A stretch of 64,000 bases of DNA from Clarkia xantiana subsp. parviflora (GCA_036873135.1 JAPTYO010000008.1:23599001-23663000); one strand, 5' to 3'; counted from the first letter of the stretch, positions 32,490 to 45,613 are shown. Numbers and translations are program-made. The notes: a model not told the origin generated them from the letters alone.

Positions 32490-34321
32490 TACTATTTGAC
32501 TTTCTTTGGAGATTGCTTATTAATTTGCTACATCAGCACTAAATTCTGAATATTTCTTCTTCAAATTAATACATATTTTTCTCCTTTTTATTCTTCTACC
32601 ACAATTAATGATTATTACTTAACCTTAATTATTATTTATTTTACCTTATTGTCACATTATTTTTCGCAATTAATTTGTAACGATTTTTTTTGTAATAATC
32701 TGTTACAAACTTACCTTAAGTCATGTAGTATTAAATTTTGCGATTAATTTTTCATTAATTATAATAAGTATTTGCCATTAATTCCTTATTACTTAATATT
32801 AAAATTAGTGCTGATTTTTTTTATTTTTTATTTGTAAATATTATATCAATTTCTATCCATAATTATAAACTAAGTATGAAGGAAGTATTTCCTTACATTT
32901 ATAGGCAGTTTTGACATTTTTAATTAAATAATAGTTAGTATCATAGCATTTATTATTATATTTTTATTAAATACATGCCATAAATATTACCTCATATGAA
33001 TAAATTTAAAAAAATTAACAATAATAATCAAATTATATATATATATATATCTATATATTAAATTATTAGTGTATATAATTATATACATATATATTAATTT
33101 TCCATTGTATCTATGACCTTCTTCTATGTTTATCCTAATTGAAATAGTATATTGGTGTTTTTTTAGACGTTGCTTAAAAATTTGCCACACAGCATAAAAA
33201 ATTCTGATTGTGTTTCATTTTCAAACCAACACATATTATTCTTCTATTTTCTTCTACCACAATTAATGATATTAAACTAAGTATAAAATTAAGCACGAGG
33301 TAAGTAAATATTATTGATATCTTAATGACGTCCATTAATATTATTCACATATTCTATATATTATAAATATAAATATAAAAATCCATCTTAATGACGTGAA
33401 TTAGTTTAATTTATATGGATAAAAGAAAGAAAATGTTATGTCAATAATTGAGAAAAATTAAGGCCGTATTTATTTTCAATACAAAAAATTTGACATAATT
33501 GAAAATTGAAATCAATTAATTTATTATTAATACATCTTCAGATAGAATATGCAACCTCATTTATTTCAGTAATAAACAACCATTAGAATTATATTATGTT
33601 ATTATTTAATAGTTAATATACCACAACTTATAAAATTCAACTTAATATGATGAAATACTAAATTAAAACACTGTCATAGTGTTAGACAACAAATCAATTT
33701 GTTCAAGCATAACAAAAACACATTTATTTCAGTAATAAACATTCATTAGTGTTTCATAATGTTATTATTTAATAATTAATTTATCGTAACTTATAACATT
33801 TAACATAATATGAAATATTAAATTAAAACACCACATAATGGATGATAGACAACAAAAAATTATCAAACACAAAAATTTAAAATTTATTCTCAAAATTTAT
33901 GAAAGAGCACGACATTTTTATGAAGAAAACACTCATTCAATTCATAAGGATTTCGACAAGCAAACAAATTCCCACGCACTTCAGACTCAACTTTACTATA
34001 AACATTTCCAGCTACCATGTCGTCTTCTAAGTACCTAACACTAAAATCATCGGATGCACGAATAACTTCAGGAGGATGCTCACAAATTAGATCCATTGGA
34101 AGTTTGTAGTCCACGGAAACACTTTTTTCGATGTCCTACTTATGCATTATATATAGAGATTTACAAGACTGTTGAAAATGGTTATTATTATTATTCTTTA
34201 TAAAATGTACGGCCTTCAATAATGTCAACAAAATATCAAAATAATCTGCAATATTTTTAAAACATCATCTACGTAATAATATATAGTATAAATTCAAACA
34301 AATATAACATAGAATATCAAA
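32490..34321. other. AT-rich DNA with internally repeated Helitron-like subterminal sequence
   Basis: About 32525..32610 and 33180..33270 share a degenerate segment (GC.ACA.CAGCA..AAATTCTGA and TTCTTCTACCACAATTAATGAT). No supported gene; a 74-codon minus ORF at 33890..34114 has no domain I know. Confidence 0.35.
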
Positions 34322-34351
34322 CCCCGCGCAATGCGCGGGGCAAATACCTAG
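34322..34351 (+). mobile_element. Helitron-like 3' terminus
   Basis: Hairpin CCCCGCGC-AAT-GCGCGGGG, then seven bases and CTAG followed by T. Same layout as 13013..13042. The 5' end may be at 20845 (with Element A inserted) or nearer. Confidence 0.5.
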
Positions 34352-35513
34352 TATACATATTAATTTTGGAAAAAAAAATTAAATACATATTAGGAGATTT
34401 TAGGAGATAATTCCACCTCATTAAATCATCGATGATGTGGATATATGTCGCTTCATGTGGCGTACGTGATGAGGTATAACCGTCACACGAAAAAATTTCT
34501 CATATGTGGCAGACATGATAATTGATAATAATTATTGATATAATAATAGTGATTAATCAAATTTAATGAATCGATATTATTTCATTATAATCGGCGTATA
34601 TATGTTATATATATATTTGTCAATTGACATATCTTGATTCATCATCGTCAGCAGATTCACGTTAATGTACATTAATCAGATACATATTTGTAAATCGGTT
34701 ATATGTATTAATCATGTGTTTTTAGTAATGATTTCCAATATACATAAATAAAAAAATATATATTATATATCATACTATTTTTTCTTATAATAAAGTATCA
34801 TAAACAAAATATTTCTTTTATATAATAATATAATATAATATAATATAATATAATATAATAGGTAAATTGTATAGAAATTAGGATTTTTAGAGGTAGAGAC
34901 TTGCTAGAATGTAACTTGGATAACATTCAAATTAATATAGCATTGTTCTCAATATAGACGTTCCATTTTGTTAGTAAACCACATCACTTATATATTCTTA
35001 TCTTCGTAAATAGATAAGCATATCTGCATAAAATTGTTAAAGTTTCTTTATCGAGACCCATACTTAAAATCATATTATTATTAGAGACAAAAAGGAATTG
35101 GTCATCGATCGGCACAGTTTAGCTATTGGATGGTCCTTAGAATCACAATGCAAAAGAAAAATAAACATATAATGGTTCTTTTCTTACTATAATTATATAG
35201 ATCATCGGATATGTTCTAAGAACACATAACATGTGGAAAAAATTCATATTAGCCTACATACTATGAAAAATAAACCCAATTATTAATGAATTTAACAAAA
35301 TATAACAGAGAAAATGGGAAAATTCAGCAAATTTATGAACGTCATGTTAGTATACGTTTCTGTTATTGATCCATATATCTATTAAATTTTAATTTAAATA
35401 TACATTTGCTATATTCTTGTTCATGTATTATTTTATAATAAAAAATAATGAACCCCTATTGTAGAAAATATGGATAGTTAAATCAAAAGTAAAATTCACT
35501 TGTAATCTATCTA
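34352..35513. other. AT-rich DNA with a TAATA microsatellite
   Basis: A pentanucleotide run (TAATA)n lies at 34823..34860. Nothing else recognised. Confidence 0.5.
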
Positions 35514-36284
35514 TCTATATATATAATAAAGGAAAGGGAAAGAGAACCTTTCTCCTACATCATGACACATAAGCTTTTACATTCTCTTACATTTTGACAC
35601 ATCATATTTTATATCCAATGGCATTTTGACAATTAAAAATTTAAATAAACATTGAATCTAACAATTCAATTAATAAATCTAATAAAACAAGTTGGCTTAT
35701 TAGGTTTCATTTACAGTGTCACAATTAAATGTAGTAATTAAAACTTCTAAAATCTCTTCAACTTCTTTTACCATTTACAATTTCCAAATTCAATTAATAT
35801 CCCATAATAAACTATTATATATATACAGCTGATGGAACCGATTCATTGTTACTACTTCCGGATCAGACCCTCAAAAGTTAACATTGTTTTATTCAAAATT
35901 AATATTAAAAAACCAACAAATCAGGGAACAACACAATGTAAAAATTCGGTTTAAAAATAATATTATAGTCCTATTTTTTTTTTTTTATAACCTATCTAAT
36001 TAATTAAAAATACTACTGATTAATACCTTTTTTTAATATAAAATATGTAATTTAAATTCTAGACGACAACAATTTTTCTTGATTTATTACAACAGTTTAG
36101 AGTTTCAAATTTCAATTTAAATTGAACATTATTTTCTTATGTTAATTATGTAGTTAAATATATTTTTAGCAAAAGTTCATTAATTTGTGAATGATGATTA
36201 TGTATTTACAGAAAAACAGCATTATTGTGTTAATTATAAATAGTAATAAATCACCCTGCCCGGCGGGCGGGGACAACACACTAG
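35514..36284 (+). mobile_element. Helitron-like non-autonomous unit
   Basis: Starts TCTATATATATAATAAAGG after an A, has CATGACACATAAG near the start, and ends with hairpin CCCTGCCC-GGC-GGGCGGGG (36254..36272) and CTAG followed by T. 771 bp with no coding capacity. Its 5' end resembles that of the next unit (36464). Confidence 0.55.
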
Positions 36285-36287
36285 TAT

Positions 36288-36362
36288 ATAATAAAGGAAG
36301 ATGAAAGAGGTAGATGGATCCTCATGATAAAGGAAGATGAAAGAGGTAGATGGATCCTCATG
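36288..36362. repeat. 35-bp tandem duplication
   Basis: The unit from AAAGGAAGATGAAAGAGG to CCTCATGAT occurs twice in direct succession, then continues into CACATCAGC. Confidence 0.8.
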
Positions 36363-36463
36363 ATGCCACATCAGCATAGACAAGGATTCTCACTTCGCCA
36401 TGTCAGCATTAATAGGACAATTGGTAACCAATCAGATGTTGACACATCACCCTAAAGACTAAA

Positions 36464-37237
36464 TCTAGTATAATATATAAGGGAAGATGAGAGAGAAAGA
36501 GACTTTTCTGGTAATGACACATCAACATGGAAGGGTTTTCTGATGTTGACACCTAATCATAAGTGGCCAATAAGATATTGCCATACCATTTTATCAAAAC
36601 CGCATTTTATCAAAACCGTTTCCCGGTTCAATACTTTCATCCTCGGTTTAGTAAAAAAAACCTTCTAATCTACACAGACATGACACATCATTAATTTTTC
36701 AATTTACACAAAAACAAAAAAATAATTAAAGCTCTCATCCTCATCTCTCTTTTGTGCCGCTCCATCTCTCTAATCTATGCATCTTCGATCTTTATTTCAG
36801 ATCGTCGGTTACATCTTTAATATTTAACGTCTAAGAAATATTTAAAGCACATCTTTAATTTAGTTGTTTTGAACGTGTAAAATTATATAAAGACACAGAG
36901 CAAACTCATGATGTACAAAAATATTGTAATAAATATATATAAATTAAAGTGGAACATTTCATACAAATGATTATTTCATCCAATTCAATCAAATAGATAT
37001 ACAACCTGATCTTTAAATTTTTTTTTTATCACTACTAATAAGTAAATTGTCTATTTATACAAAAAAAAAAAAAGTGTCTACATAAAGTTCAAACTTAAAT
37101 AGTTTTCTTTTTGTCAATTTTTTTTTTAACTAACAACCCCACGCCGTGCGTGAGACTAGAGAGCTTAGAAACTTCAATTTTTTTCATACATTTTATTGTT
37201 TATAGTTTAACACGTCGCGCCCCGCGCCAGCACCTAG
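36464..37237 (+). mobile_element. Helitron-like non-autonomous unit, candidate
   Basis: Begins TCTAGTATAATATATAAGG after an A; AATGACACATCAACATGG follows. A short hairpin GCGC-CCC-GCGC precedes CACCTAG and T at 37237. A second possible end (hairpin CACGC-CGT-GCGTG then CTAG) occurs at 37159. Confidence 0.4.
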
Positions 37238-40200
37238 TTCTATTAAAATCAAAAGTAAAGTCACCGGAATGAACAGTGCATAGCATATTTAGGATGACAT
37301 TTAAATGACATTTTACTGCATTAATTTTAGAATGCAATTCTCGAAATAGCTATAATTTCAATTACTAAAATTGTCAAAGCCCACATGATATAAATCAGCC
37401 CACCGACATAATCTCATTCAAAAAAGCCCATCTCAATAAAAAAAAACCCAAGCCCACATGAAAAACCCCCTCATATCATAATATGCAGAGATCCATCCCA
37501 TTCAAGAATTAACCAGATTAACCCTACCTCTCTATTTCTCCTTGCGACGATCGCTTCTTCCTCCGGCCTGGACGCACGCGTCCCAAAGTCGAATACAGCT
37601 CCACCTCCACAGTCGAGTACAGCTCCGCCTCCACAGTCGAGCATTGCTCCGTTTCCACAGTCAGCCTCTGCATGCCCCCACCACATCACACCACCTAGTC
37701 TCTACATGCCCCACTCAGACCGTTCGTTGTTCGAGACAGCGAACCAATCCGCTTCCTCGCCTTCTTCCTCTGATCGAGCAAAAACTGATAAAATCAAGGG
37801 TAAATTGTTTGATTAGGGCTAGTTTTGCATCATATTTTTTGTATCAAAGGTAAATGGTTTGTTTCTAAAAGATATGCGTTTGTGTCAGATCTGTTTATTT
37901 CCGATCTAAGACATCATCGACTGTGTGGACATAGCAGCTTTTAGCAATTCTACAGATCTCCCGCTTCGTTGCCGCATATCCTTCTATCACTGCTCGCTGC
38001 CTCTGCTGCGTTCAAATAGAACCAAAATATTTGAGTCCTTAGGAGCCTCAGTATACGGAGGTTGCCGATTCTCTGCTCAGTTTGTTAGCTATATATATAT
38101 AAGTTGAATTAGGACTTCTGAATTTGTGAATTGAATTACTTAATTTCTTAGTTAACTTTTGGTAGATGAAGAGCGTACGTTATTTTGTGAATACATTCAT
38201 TGATTTCTGTTCGTTATTTTGGGATAATAGAGAGTATGATGTGGCGTGTCTGATGTGGCATTATGATGTGCAACCTAAGAGAGTATGATGTGTCAACATA
38301 CGATTGGCTATATTTTTGTGCTGACGTGTCGCTCCGAGATTGATTCCCTTAGTCTCTTTCATGTTGCTTTATTATATATATATATTATAAACAAATTGAG
38401 TAAGAAAACTCTAAAATTGATTCGAAATTAAAAATTAGTAGTTTTGGTTCGTGCAATTACTTAACTCATTTAATATGAAAAATAAATGATTACAGCTCGT
38501 GTCATTATTTGACTAGAACTGAACTTATAAATCTTAATTTAATCTAACCAGTATACAATCCTGAAAGAAATCTGAGGAAACGAAATACTCAAACGACCAA
38601 TGTAATAGATTGAAATTACTTCATCTCCATATGTCTCAACATCCCCATCTCGAGCTTCATCATCATTCAAGGTATGATAATCAATCTGAAAGGAGAATCA
38701 TCAAAACGGTGATCATTTTAAGAACACAAAATTATAAAATTAAAAAATCTAGAGAGAGAGGCGTACCATATAGTCGTCACTTAGGTATGTATTACGCGCT
38801 TCTTCTAATAATTGAGAATGAGAATGTTGGACCGATTAATCTGTAGTTCGATGATTCCTCATTTCCCATTTTGAAGTAGAATAATTTCTTTCCAGTTTGG
38901 TCACTTAAGCCTCTAACTTCAGATTCGGCTTTACTTAATTATAACATGTTTAAATATTTTATCTAGGTTTTATGGGTGTCAACAAGTTGTCACGTCATTT
39001 TCTCTCAAAAGAATACTTGAAATCAGTATTCCCCAACATGGAAATTAGCTAACACTTGCATTCTATATAGGTCACATGTAGAACCTCTGTTGAAAATTTT
39101 CCCAAGTGCCATAGGTTTTCGCAGCAGCAATCAGCCCACAATCGCATTTTCTTTGACTGCGTGTGGCCATCGAACTACTAGAAGCAATTGAAGACATCAA
39201 TTTGAATTGGGACAACAAAAATCGCAACTGGTGGTGGAGAGAGTTCAGTAAATTTAAACCTGCATTAGAATGATGAAAAAGAAAGTGGTCTGATTTTATT
39301 TGTTTACTACATAAGGGTAATTTCGTCATTTTAGGTGTCAATTTCTTAAATTTCGGCCAAAACTGGTCACGTGCGTCCTTTCCATCCTAAACTAACAAAT
39401 ATACTAACGGTGCCAACACATGGGTTATCTCGGTACCAATTTGTCATAAAAATCGTCAACAATTCGTCTTGGAGTGTTATCTCAAGTGTCAATTTGATTA
39501 TAATTCCATTGGTTTATGGTTTAGTGTATAAGTATTTCAGGTATAATGATTATGGGTATACTTGTTTATGGCTTAAGGTATATGATATATTGATTTATGT
39601 CAGATACAGTCGTGTATATATATATAATTCTACATTTATAAATATAAAAAAAAAAATACATAATGCAGTTGGTTTTGATAACGTTCGTCACTAAAGTTGA
39701 AGGTCATTAGTTCGAAGCTTCGCCTATTTTTCTTTTATTTTTTTTTAAAACTTACAATTAAAATTTACTCATAGATTTCATACCACTCTTACTTACAGCC
39801 ACAAATCCGTGTGTAATCTGAAAGAGATTTAAGGAATTATGCATACAGATTCCACACCGAATTTTTCAGTAGCTAATTCGGTGTGCAATTTGTATGGAAC
39901 TGAAAAATCATATTTTTCAGTTGATCTGTATGGATTTGGTGTGCAATTCGTGTGCGTTGTAGTGTCACTAGCATGGAAAAGTAAGTACACTAATCTTTAA
40001 ACAAAATGTTAAATGATTGAATAAGATAGTCAACGAAATACTTAACTGTGTGTATAGTAACCATATTGAAATGTTAATTGACGTTAAGAAGTTGAAATAA
40101 CTAAGGCATGATTATATAGCTTATGCTTATTTATCACAAACCATTTAAATTTCATTTATGTATAATGAGATTTTTAGCTCAATTTTTTGGTGTGGTGCCT

Positions 40201-41020
40201 ACACTTCAATGGGTGCTTGCAAAATTGCGATAACAATTAATAACAAGTTCTTTTGGACCATCAGAAACTATAAGTTTTCATTTCTTATATTCTATATTAA
40301 TGAACTGTTACGAGTATTACTTACAAAGGGAACTTATTTACCGGAAAAGAAACTTAGCTAGGGAACTTATTATGGTATTAAAAAAAATTCCCTCAATATT
40401 TAAATGTAATTTTGTACAAACTCCTTAATCTTAACTAATTAAGAACTTTTTTCTTGAGGAGTTTGCATGCAGTGGCGGATCTTGCCTATTAAATGCGGTG
40501 ACGAACGTCGCCTCATTATCGAGTATTTCTAGTGAGATCCTAAGTTTATTCTTTAATAAAAATATACCGATGGTCATCATTATTAAGGTGTAAGATTCTC
40601 TTTATTTTGTGTGAGACACTAATACCCTATTATTTTGTCTGAAACATTAAGAGCTCCATTATTATTTTGTAAGACCTTGTTATTATTTTGTGACACTATC
40701 ATTCAATCCATTCGGAAAAATGTTCAATGGATTTAAATTTGGGGGCTTTTGACTTAAAGAGTATGTCTATAAGTTTTATTATTCATCTCTCATTTGCTAG
40801 ATTATAAATTGTAGTTATTCTAATCTAATGTACTCCATAAGGATGTCCAATAAGTATAAGAATATATCTCATACAATATGTTTGAAAAAGAAGGTTTTTA
40901 GTACCAATATGTTTTAAAATGTACAACATTTTTCAAAACAATGGTAATCGATACTCCTTTCAATCACCCGTCCAAATTTGTCGTCAAATACATTTTAAAC
41001 ATCCAAAATTAACCAAATAT
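37238..41020. other. Mostly AT-rich intergenic DNA with small structures
   Basis: Three 24-bp tandem copies (AGTCGAGTACAGCTCCGCCT type) lie at 37587..37658 within a GC-richer, promoter-like patch. A reversed Helitron-like start (CTTTATTATATATATATATT) stands near 38365. A CACTA-like inverted end (…GCGTTGTAGTG) stands near 39962, without a located partner. A hAT-like CAGTGGCGGATC motif is at about 40472. I cannot support any gene here. Confidence 0.35.
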
Positions 41021-41118
41021 TGTTGCGTCCAAATCCAACCGGGTAGTCGAACTCTTCGGCACTTCGGGTTGGGGACACGTTGGGTGTCGGAAATGGACTT
41101 TCTGATGTCGGCAAGGGG

Positions 41119-41220
41119 CTGTCAGCAATGTGCACTTGTCGACAAGGTACGGCTGTCGGCAGTGTAAGCTTGTCGACAAGGTACGGCTGTCTGCAGTGCA
41201 AGCTTGTCGGCAAGGTGAGC
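41119..41220 (-). repeat. 34-bp tandem repeat inside Element D LTR
   Basis: Three copies starting at 41119, 41153 and 41187 (CTGTCGGCAGTGTAAGCTTG type), lying downstream of the TATA box, in R/U5. Confidence 0.8.
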
Positions 41221-41405
41221 TTATCGGCTTCGCGCGACTTCACCTGCACACGGGACAATAACCGACACGGAGAGCAGGGGGTGGTGCCGGTTGAGCCCTC
41301 TCCGATGCCTAAATGAGAGTCTAGAGAGAGAAAATATTCTAGAGAGAAGTCAGAGCTCCCAGGCCAAAATCTAGAATATGTGTCAAAATGGGTGGCCAAG
41401 GTCTC

Positions 41406-41415
41406 CTATTTATAG
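41406..41415 (-). promoter_or_regulatory. TATA box of Element D LTR
   Basis: CTATAAATAG on the element strand, same context as in the other LTRs. Confidence 0.7.
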
Positions 41416-42209
41416 GAAACCTTAGAACCAAACCCGATTTTTGTGCGGTTCGACGCCGGTCTAACAGAAAATGGGAACCGTCGACTAGTTAGGCTTTGGA
41501 GAACTCTTCACTCTTTGTGTTGACGATAAAAAGGGATGCGCGCGGTATCCGTCGACAGCAGTCCGGACCTCATCGGACTTAGAATCCGACGGGGTCCTGA
41601 TTGCTTGGGACAATCCGGATGCGTACGCCGTGCCTCCGGACCGTTTTCGAACCTCAGATATTGTGTTTGGGCCCGTTATGTGATTTTTGACGTGTTTGCG
41701 AAGTCCTGAATGTAAATGCGAACCCGAATTGGGTAGATTTCCAACACTTGCCCCCGAGTCAAGTAACGGTTCAGACCATACTTGACTCTATTTTAAGCTA
41801 GGATATAAGCCCAATTTCGGTTCGGAGCTGACCTCAGGGGTGGCTTGTTTGACAATTGAGCGCGACGGCTTCAATTCGCTCCACTTTATTTTTGTCGGGA
41901 GGTATGTTAACTGTCGACATGATTAGCGCAACCAGCAATATACATATAACAGTGAACAATAAACAATGTGCACATGTTTATGAATTTATGTGATGATCCT
42001 CATGGAAGCATGCGAACATGATGTATGATGTCAACATGATTGTAAAAGATGCGAATAGACGATTGATAATTAATCATGCAAGTAATCATGTGATAATAAT
42101 AAAAGTCATGAATCATGCATTTAAAATGATATAACGTGTGTGAAGTCATGCGCGCGTTATGTCACGTGCGCACCAAAGCATGTGTGCATAGCATATAGTC
42201 ATGGCATAC

Positions 42210-42425
42210 TTAGAAAATTCTAAGTGTTGAGATAAGGAGATGACAACATGTAAACATGTTATTTGAGGATTTAGTAATAAATAATTAAAGTTTTTGGATG
42301 TACCCATAGATAATGATGGATAGGTATATGAGAGAGAATACTCATTAGTTAATCCTCCACCATTAGTAGTTTTTAGTGTTCTCTCCTTTCTTGAAGAAGA
42401 AGAAAACTTGGGAGTGACAAATTTG
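42210..42425. repeat. 216-bp segment duplicated at 44019..44234
   Basis: Belongs to the internal part of Element D. The second copy is nearly identical and lies 1.8 kb to the right in the same orientation, outside recognisable D sequence. The shared segment runs from TTAGAAAATT to GTGACAAATTTG. Confidence 0.9.
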
Positions 42426-42990
42426 GGGTCTAGCACATTTGGAGACCAAGCAATTTTGGGGTAGCCATTAGGAGGCCAGCACCGGCGGGATTCCGGCGAT
42501 TGGAGGAGGAGTTACGGAGCAGCTCACGGCGGCCCGTGGCTTCCAGCGACGGCGTGTGGCTCACCGGCGACGGCGGGTGGTCGGCTCTCAGGGAGGTGGT
42601 CGTCTTTTCGGGTTCGTCTCGTGGGGGTGGGTCTAATTCCGGGTATGGCTAAAACATTCGCAACCTTATTTAGCCTCAATTGGATCTTGATTGTCTCTTG
42701 AAATTGATTACTCTAGTATGCCCACGAGGTGTTTGATAAAATTCCTACAAGAGGTTAGTTCCACAAATCGGCCAAAATGTTGGCTAAGTGCTGGAAATTT
42801 TGGAAAAATAGAGATAACTTGTTAAATTTCCCTTATGCATTGTGATTGTTGTCAACACGTTGCACTATGGCTTGAGTGATGTTTTGGCATGCTCAATGTT
42901 GATTGTTAGCCGGTGTCCGGACATAATTATTTGTCGTTATATTGATCCTTGTTCATTGAGCTCATATGTTGTTTAGAATATATTCCTTAA

Positions 42991-44018
42991 TAGTTGACAT
43001 CTTATTGTATGTTGACAGTTGTTGACGTCACTGGTTTAGACGATGATACCACGAAAGATAGACACACAGAGATGTTAATTAATTTTAATATCGTTAAACT
43101 AGTGAATAATATTATTACGGTTAACTAAATATCGTTAATTATATAGTATACATCATAAGTTTAAGGAGAATTGTATTGTCTAACTTGTAATGTAAGAGAT
43201 AAGTGTCACCTCTAAAACAAAAGACATACAATAGATTTAATATTTCTAATTTTTGGGAATAAAAAAATCTAATTCGAACACGTATTCAAAAAATAATAAA
43301 CAATGTGATTTGGTTTAGAAAAACACGTGACTTCTTGATGGACAATTGGGAAGATTGACAATATTGAAAAACAGAAGTTTTTTTTTTTTTAATAAATTCA
43401 TTATTTTAATAGAGGTTCAATTTGACCATCTCGCATACTAATTGCATGATTAACGAATGGTCTAGCATTTTTCATATATAAAATATAAATAGATAATAAT
43501 ATATTTTATCTTGTTTTTTGGCCAAAATATAGTTTATCTTTTACAATTATTTTTCTATTATGTATATATAAATATATTCAATTAATTAATAGTAGAAATT
43601 TAGTAATTTAGTAGTAGATGTATTTAAAATAATAAATAAGTAATTACTAATGAAAAAAAATCATTTGCAAAAAAAGTAATTAATGAAAAATAAATTATTG
43701 TTTGTACTTTTAAAAAATAAGTTATTTGATACTAGTAAACAATTTTTTTTTTTAATCTTTGATCTCCAACCGTGATTGTCTCCTTAATCTATGCCTAAAA
43801 TATCTCCGAGTAACCACCCTTACGCTACTACATTTATCTCAATTTTCCTTCAACTTCTGATAGATATAATGATAAGTGGAGACCATGACACACCACGATA
43901 GAATTTCCATAGCAGTTTAAGATTCGTCTCTCTCTTCAAACAATCCTAAAGAGTGGGCACCGGCAGGCGGCAGTGATGGTTATCAGGGATAAAATCGCCT
44001 TCAATAGTTGCCATCACT
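42991..44018. other. AT-rich DNA between D and its duplicated segment
   Basis: Nothing recognised. Confidence 0.4.
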
Positions 44019-44234
44019 TTAGAAAATTATAAGGGTTGAGATAAGGAGATGACAACATGTAAACATGTTATTTGAGGATTTAGTAATAAATAATTAAAGT
44101 TTTAGGATGTATCCATAGATAATGATGGATAGGTATAGGAGAGAGAATACTCATTAGTTAATCCTCCACCATTAGTAGTTTTTAGTGTTCTCTCCTTTCT
44201 TGAAGAAGAAGAAAACTTGGGAGTGACAAATTTG
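44019..44234. repeat. Second copy of the 216-bp Element D segment
   Basis: Direct repeat of 42210..42425 with a handful of changes and different flanks on both sides. It breaks directly into the poly-A/T-rich end of a MITE on the right. Confidence 0.9.
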
Positions 44235-44296
44235 AGAAAAAAAAATGTATTCATTATCGTAAAAAATGTATTATTGTATATGAATACATTTTTTTT

Positions 44297-44525
44297 TTCG
44301 TATATCTTATACAATATGATACAAGTGTTACAAGTTTTTTTATTTTTTTATTTTTCTAAAAACCTATTAGGCATAATGTAGGGTTTGGCGGGGAAAATTG
44401 ACACATTTTAGCCCTCTAGGGTTCACCATGCCCAACTGTTCACTAATCTTAATAGGGTTTTAAAAGAAAATCACAAAACTAATAACATTTGTATCATATT
44501 GTATAATGTATACGAAAAAAAATTA
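44297..44525. mobile_element. MITE with about 80-bp inverted ends
   Basis: TTTTTTCGTATATCTTATAC...CCTATTAG on the left pairs with CTTAATAGGG...GTATACGAAAAAAA on the right. Core TAGGGTTTGGCGGGG and CTAGGGTTCACC. Related to the nested MITE at 20060..20270. Confidence 0.7.
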
Positions 44526-44633
44526 TTTACATAATAGGACAGGGAGTAGGGCAGAGAAATAGGGCAGGAGATTTTCTTCCGGAAGAGAAGAATATATAAA
44601 AGCATTTATACTTATTTTATTATGTATCAACCT

Positions 44634-44636
<3 letters not shown>

Positions 44637-44664
<28 letters not shown>
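44637..44664. repeat. (TA)n microsatellite
   Basis: Uninterrupted TA dinucleotides, about 14 copies. Confidence 0.9.
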
Positions 44665-44669
<5 letters not shown>

Positions 44670-44786
44670 TTTATTTAGAGGTATATGTTGTAATTTGTAA
44701 GATCAAATATAATATATATAGTATTAAGAATTATATGTATATCCATGTACTTTTATATATATACGTTTATATACTAATTATATATA

Positions 44787-45564
44787 TGATGGATAAATGT
44801 CCAATTCGGGTTCGTATTCACATTTCGGGCCTCGTAAACACGTCAAAAATTACATCTCGGTTTAAAAACGTCTCCCAAGGAATCAAAACGGTCCGGAAAC
44901 GCATTTACGCGCGTCCGGACCGGACCTCCGGGTTGCGCAAAGCAATCCGGAGGTCCGGATTGCAATGCAACTCGGACCTCGCCGAATTGCCCAAATTCGA
45001 CGAGGTCCGGATTGCCTTACGGGTATCGCGCGACTACCGTATCCGCGATTACCGTTACGCATAGAGAAGTCAAGTTCGCACATTACCAATATGGATGACG
45101 GTTACCGCATGATCTTGAACCGTCATCAAACCGCTTTAAAACCGGGTCCGGTCCCAAGAAAGCCTATAAATAGGAGGCCTTGGCTACCCATTTTGATTCA
45201 TTCTCTCATTTGCCCAACTTTGGTATTTTGAGCTCTGACTTCTCTCTAGAAATATTCTCTCTCTAGAAATTACCTTTTTGCCCTTATAGTGACTTAAGCT
45301 TCGGAGAAGGCTCCGCTAGCAACACCCCCCTCTCCGTGCTAGCATTGGTCCTTCGTGCAGGAATCGTCGCCCAGACGCCCGCATTTGTGCACAGACCACC
45401 GCCTCCTGAGACACAGCCGTACCGAGACACAGACCTTTACGGGAGCGAAAACCGAACACTCGCCAGTGGCCCAACCTCTTCCCGACAAAGGGTTATAGCC
45501 CAAAAGCCCGCACAACCACGCGAACAGACGCGTCCTCACAACCTTGTTCATCCCGGACGCAACA
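44787..45564 (+). repeat. Element C 5' LTR
   Basis: 778 bp, TGATGGATAAATG...GACGCAACA. It contains an inverted repeat (GGACCTCCGGGTTGC ... GCAATCCGGAGGTCC, about 44918..44952) that is partly deleted in the 3' LTR. TATA box at 45175..45182. Confidence 0.96.
45175..45182 (+). promoter_or_regulatory. TATA box of Element C 5' LTR
   Basis: TATAAATA in CCTATAAATAGGAGG; the 3' LTR copy is at 54915..54922. Confidence 0.8.
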
Positions 45565-45590
45565 TTGGCGCCGTCTACGTGATTCGAACA
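45565..45590 (+). other. Element C primer binding site
   Basis: TTGGCGCCGTCTACGTGATT and then CGAAC directly after the LTR. The first 12 bases are the same as in Element A. Confidence 0.8.
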
Positions 45591-45613
45591 AGAAGCTACC
45601 GTACCGCGAAGTC

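Larger units (their letters stand above)
41021..42990 (-). mobile_element. Element D: truncated Tat-type element (3' LTR plus internal 3' region)
   Basis: 3' LTR 41021..41746 on the minus strand (TGTTGG...GCAACA), then the reverse complement of a PPT (CTTGCCCCCGAGTC, 41747..41760) and about 1.2 kb of untranslated internal sequence similar in layout to Elements A-C, including a GGCGG-rich patch at 42475..42620. The LTR end GGACGCAACA matches Element C, so D is closer to C than to A/B. No coding part or 5' LTR remains; the right border is uncertain. Confidence 0.75.

Noticed and set aside
39800..39965. CACTA transposon
   Set aside because: One CACTACAACG-like end (reverse strand) is visible but no partner end or 3-bp TSD could be located.
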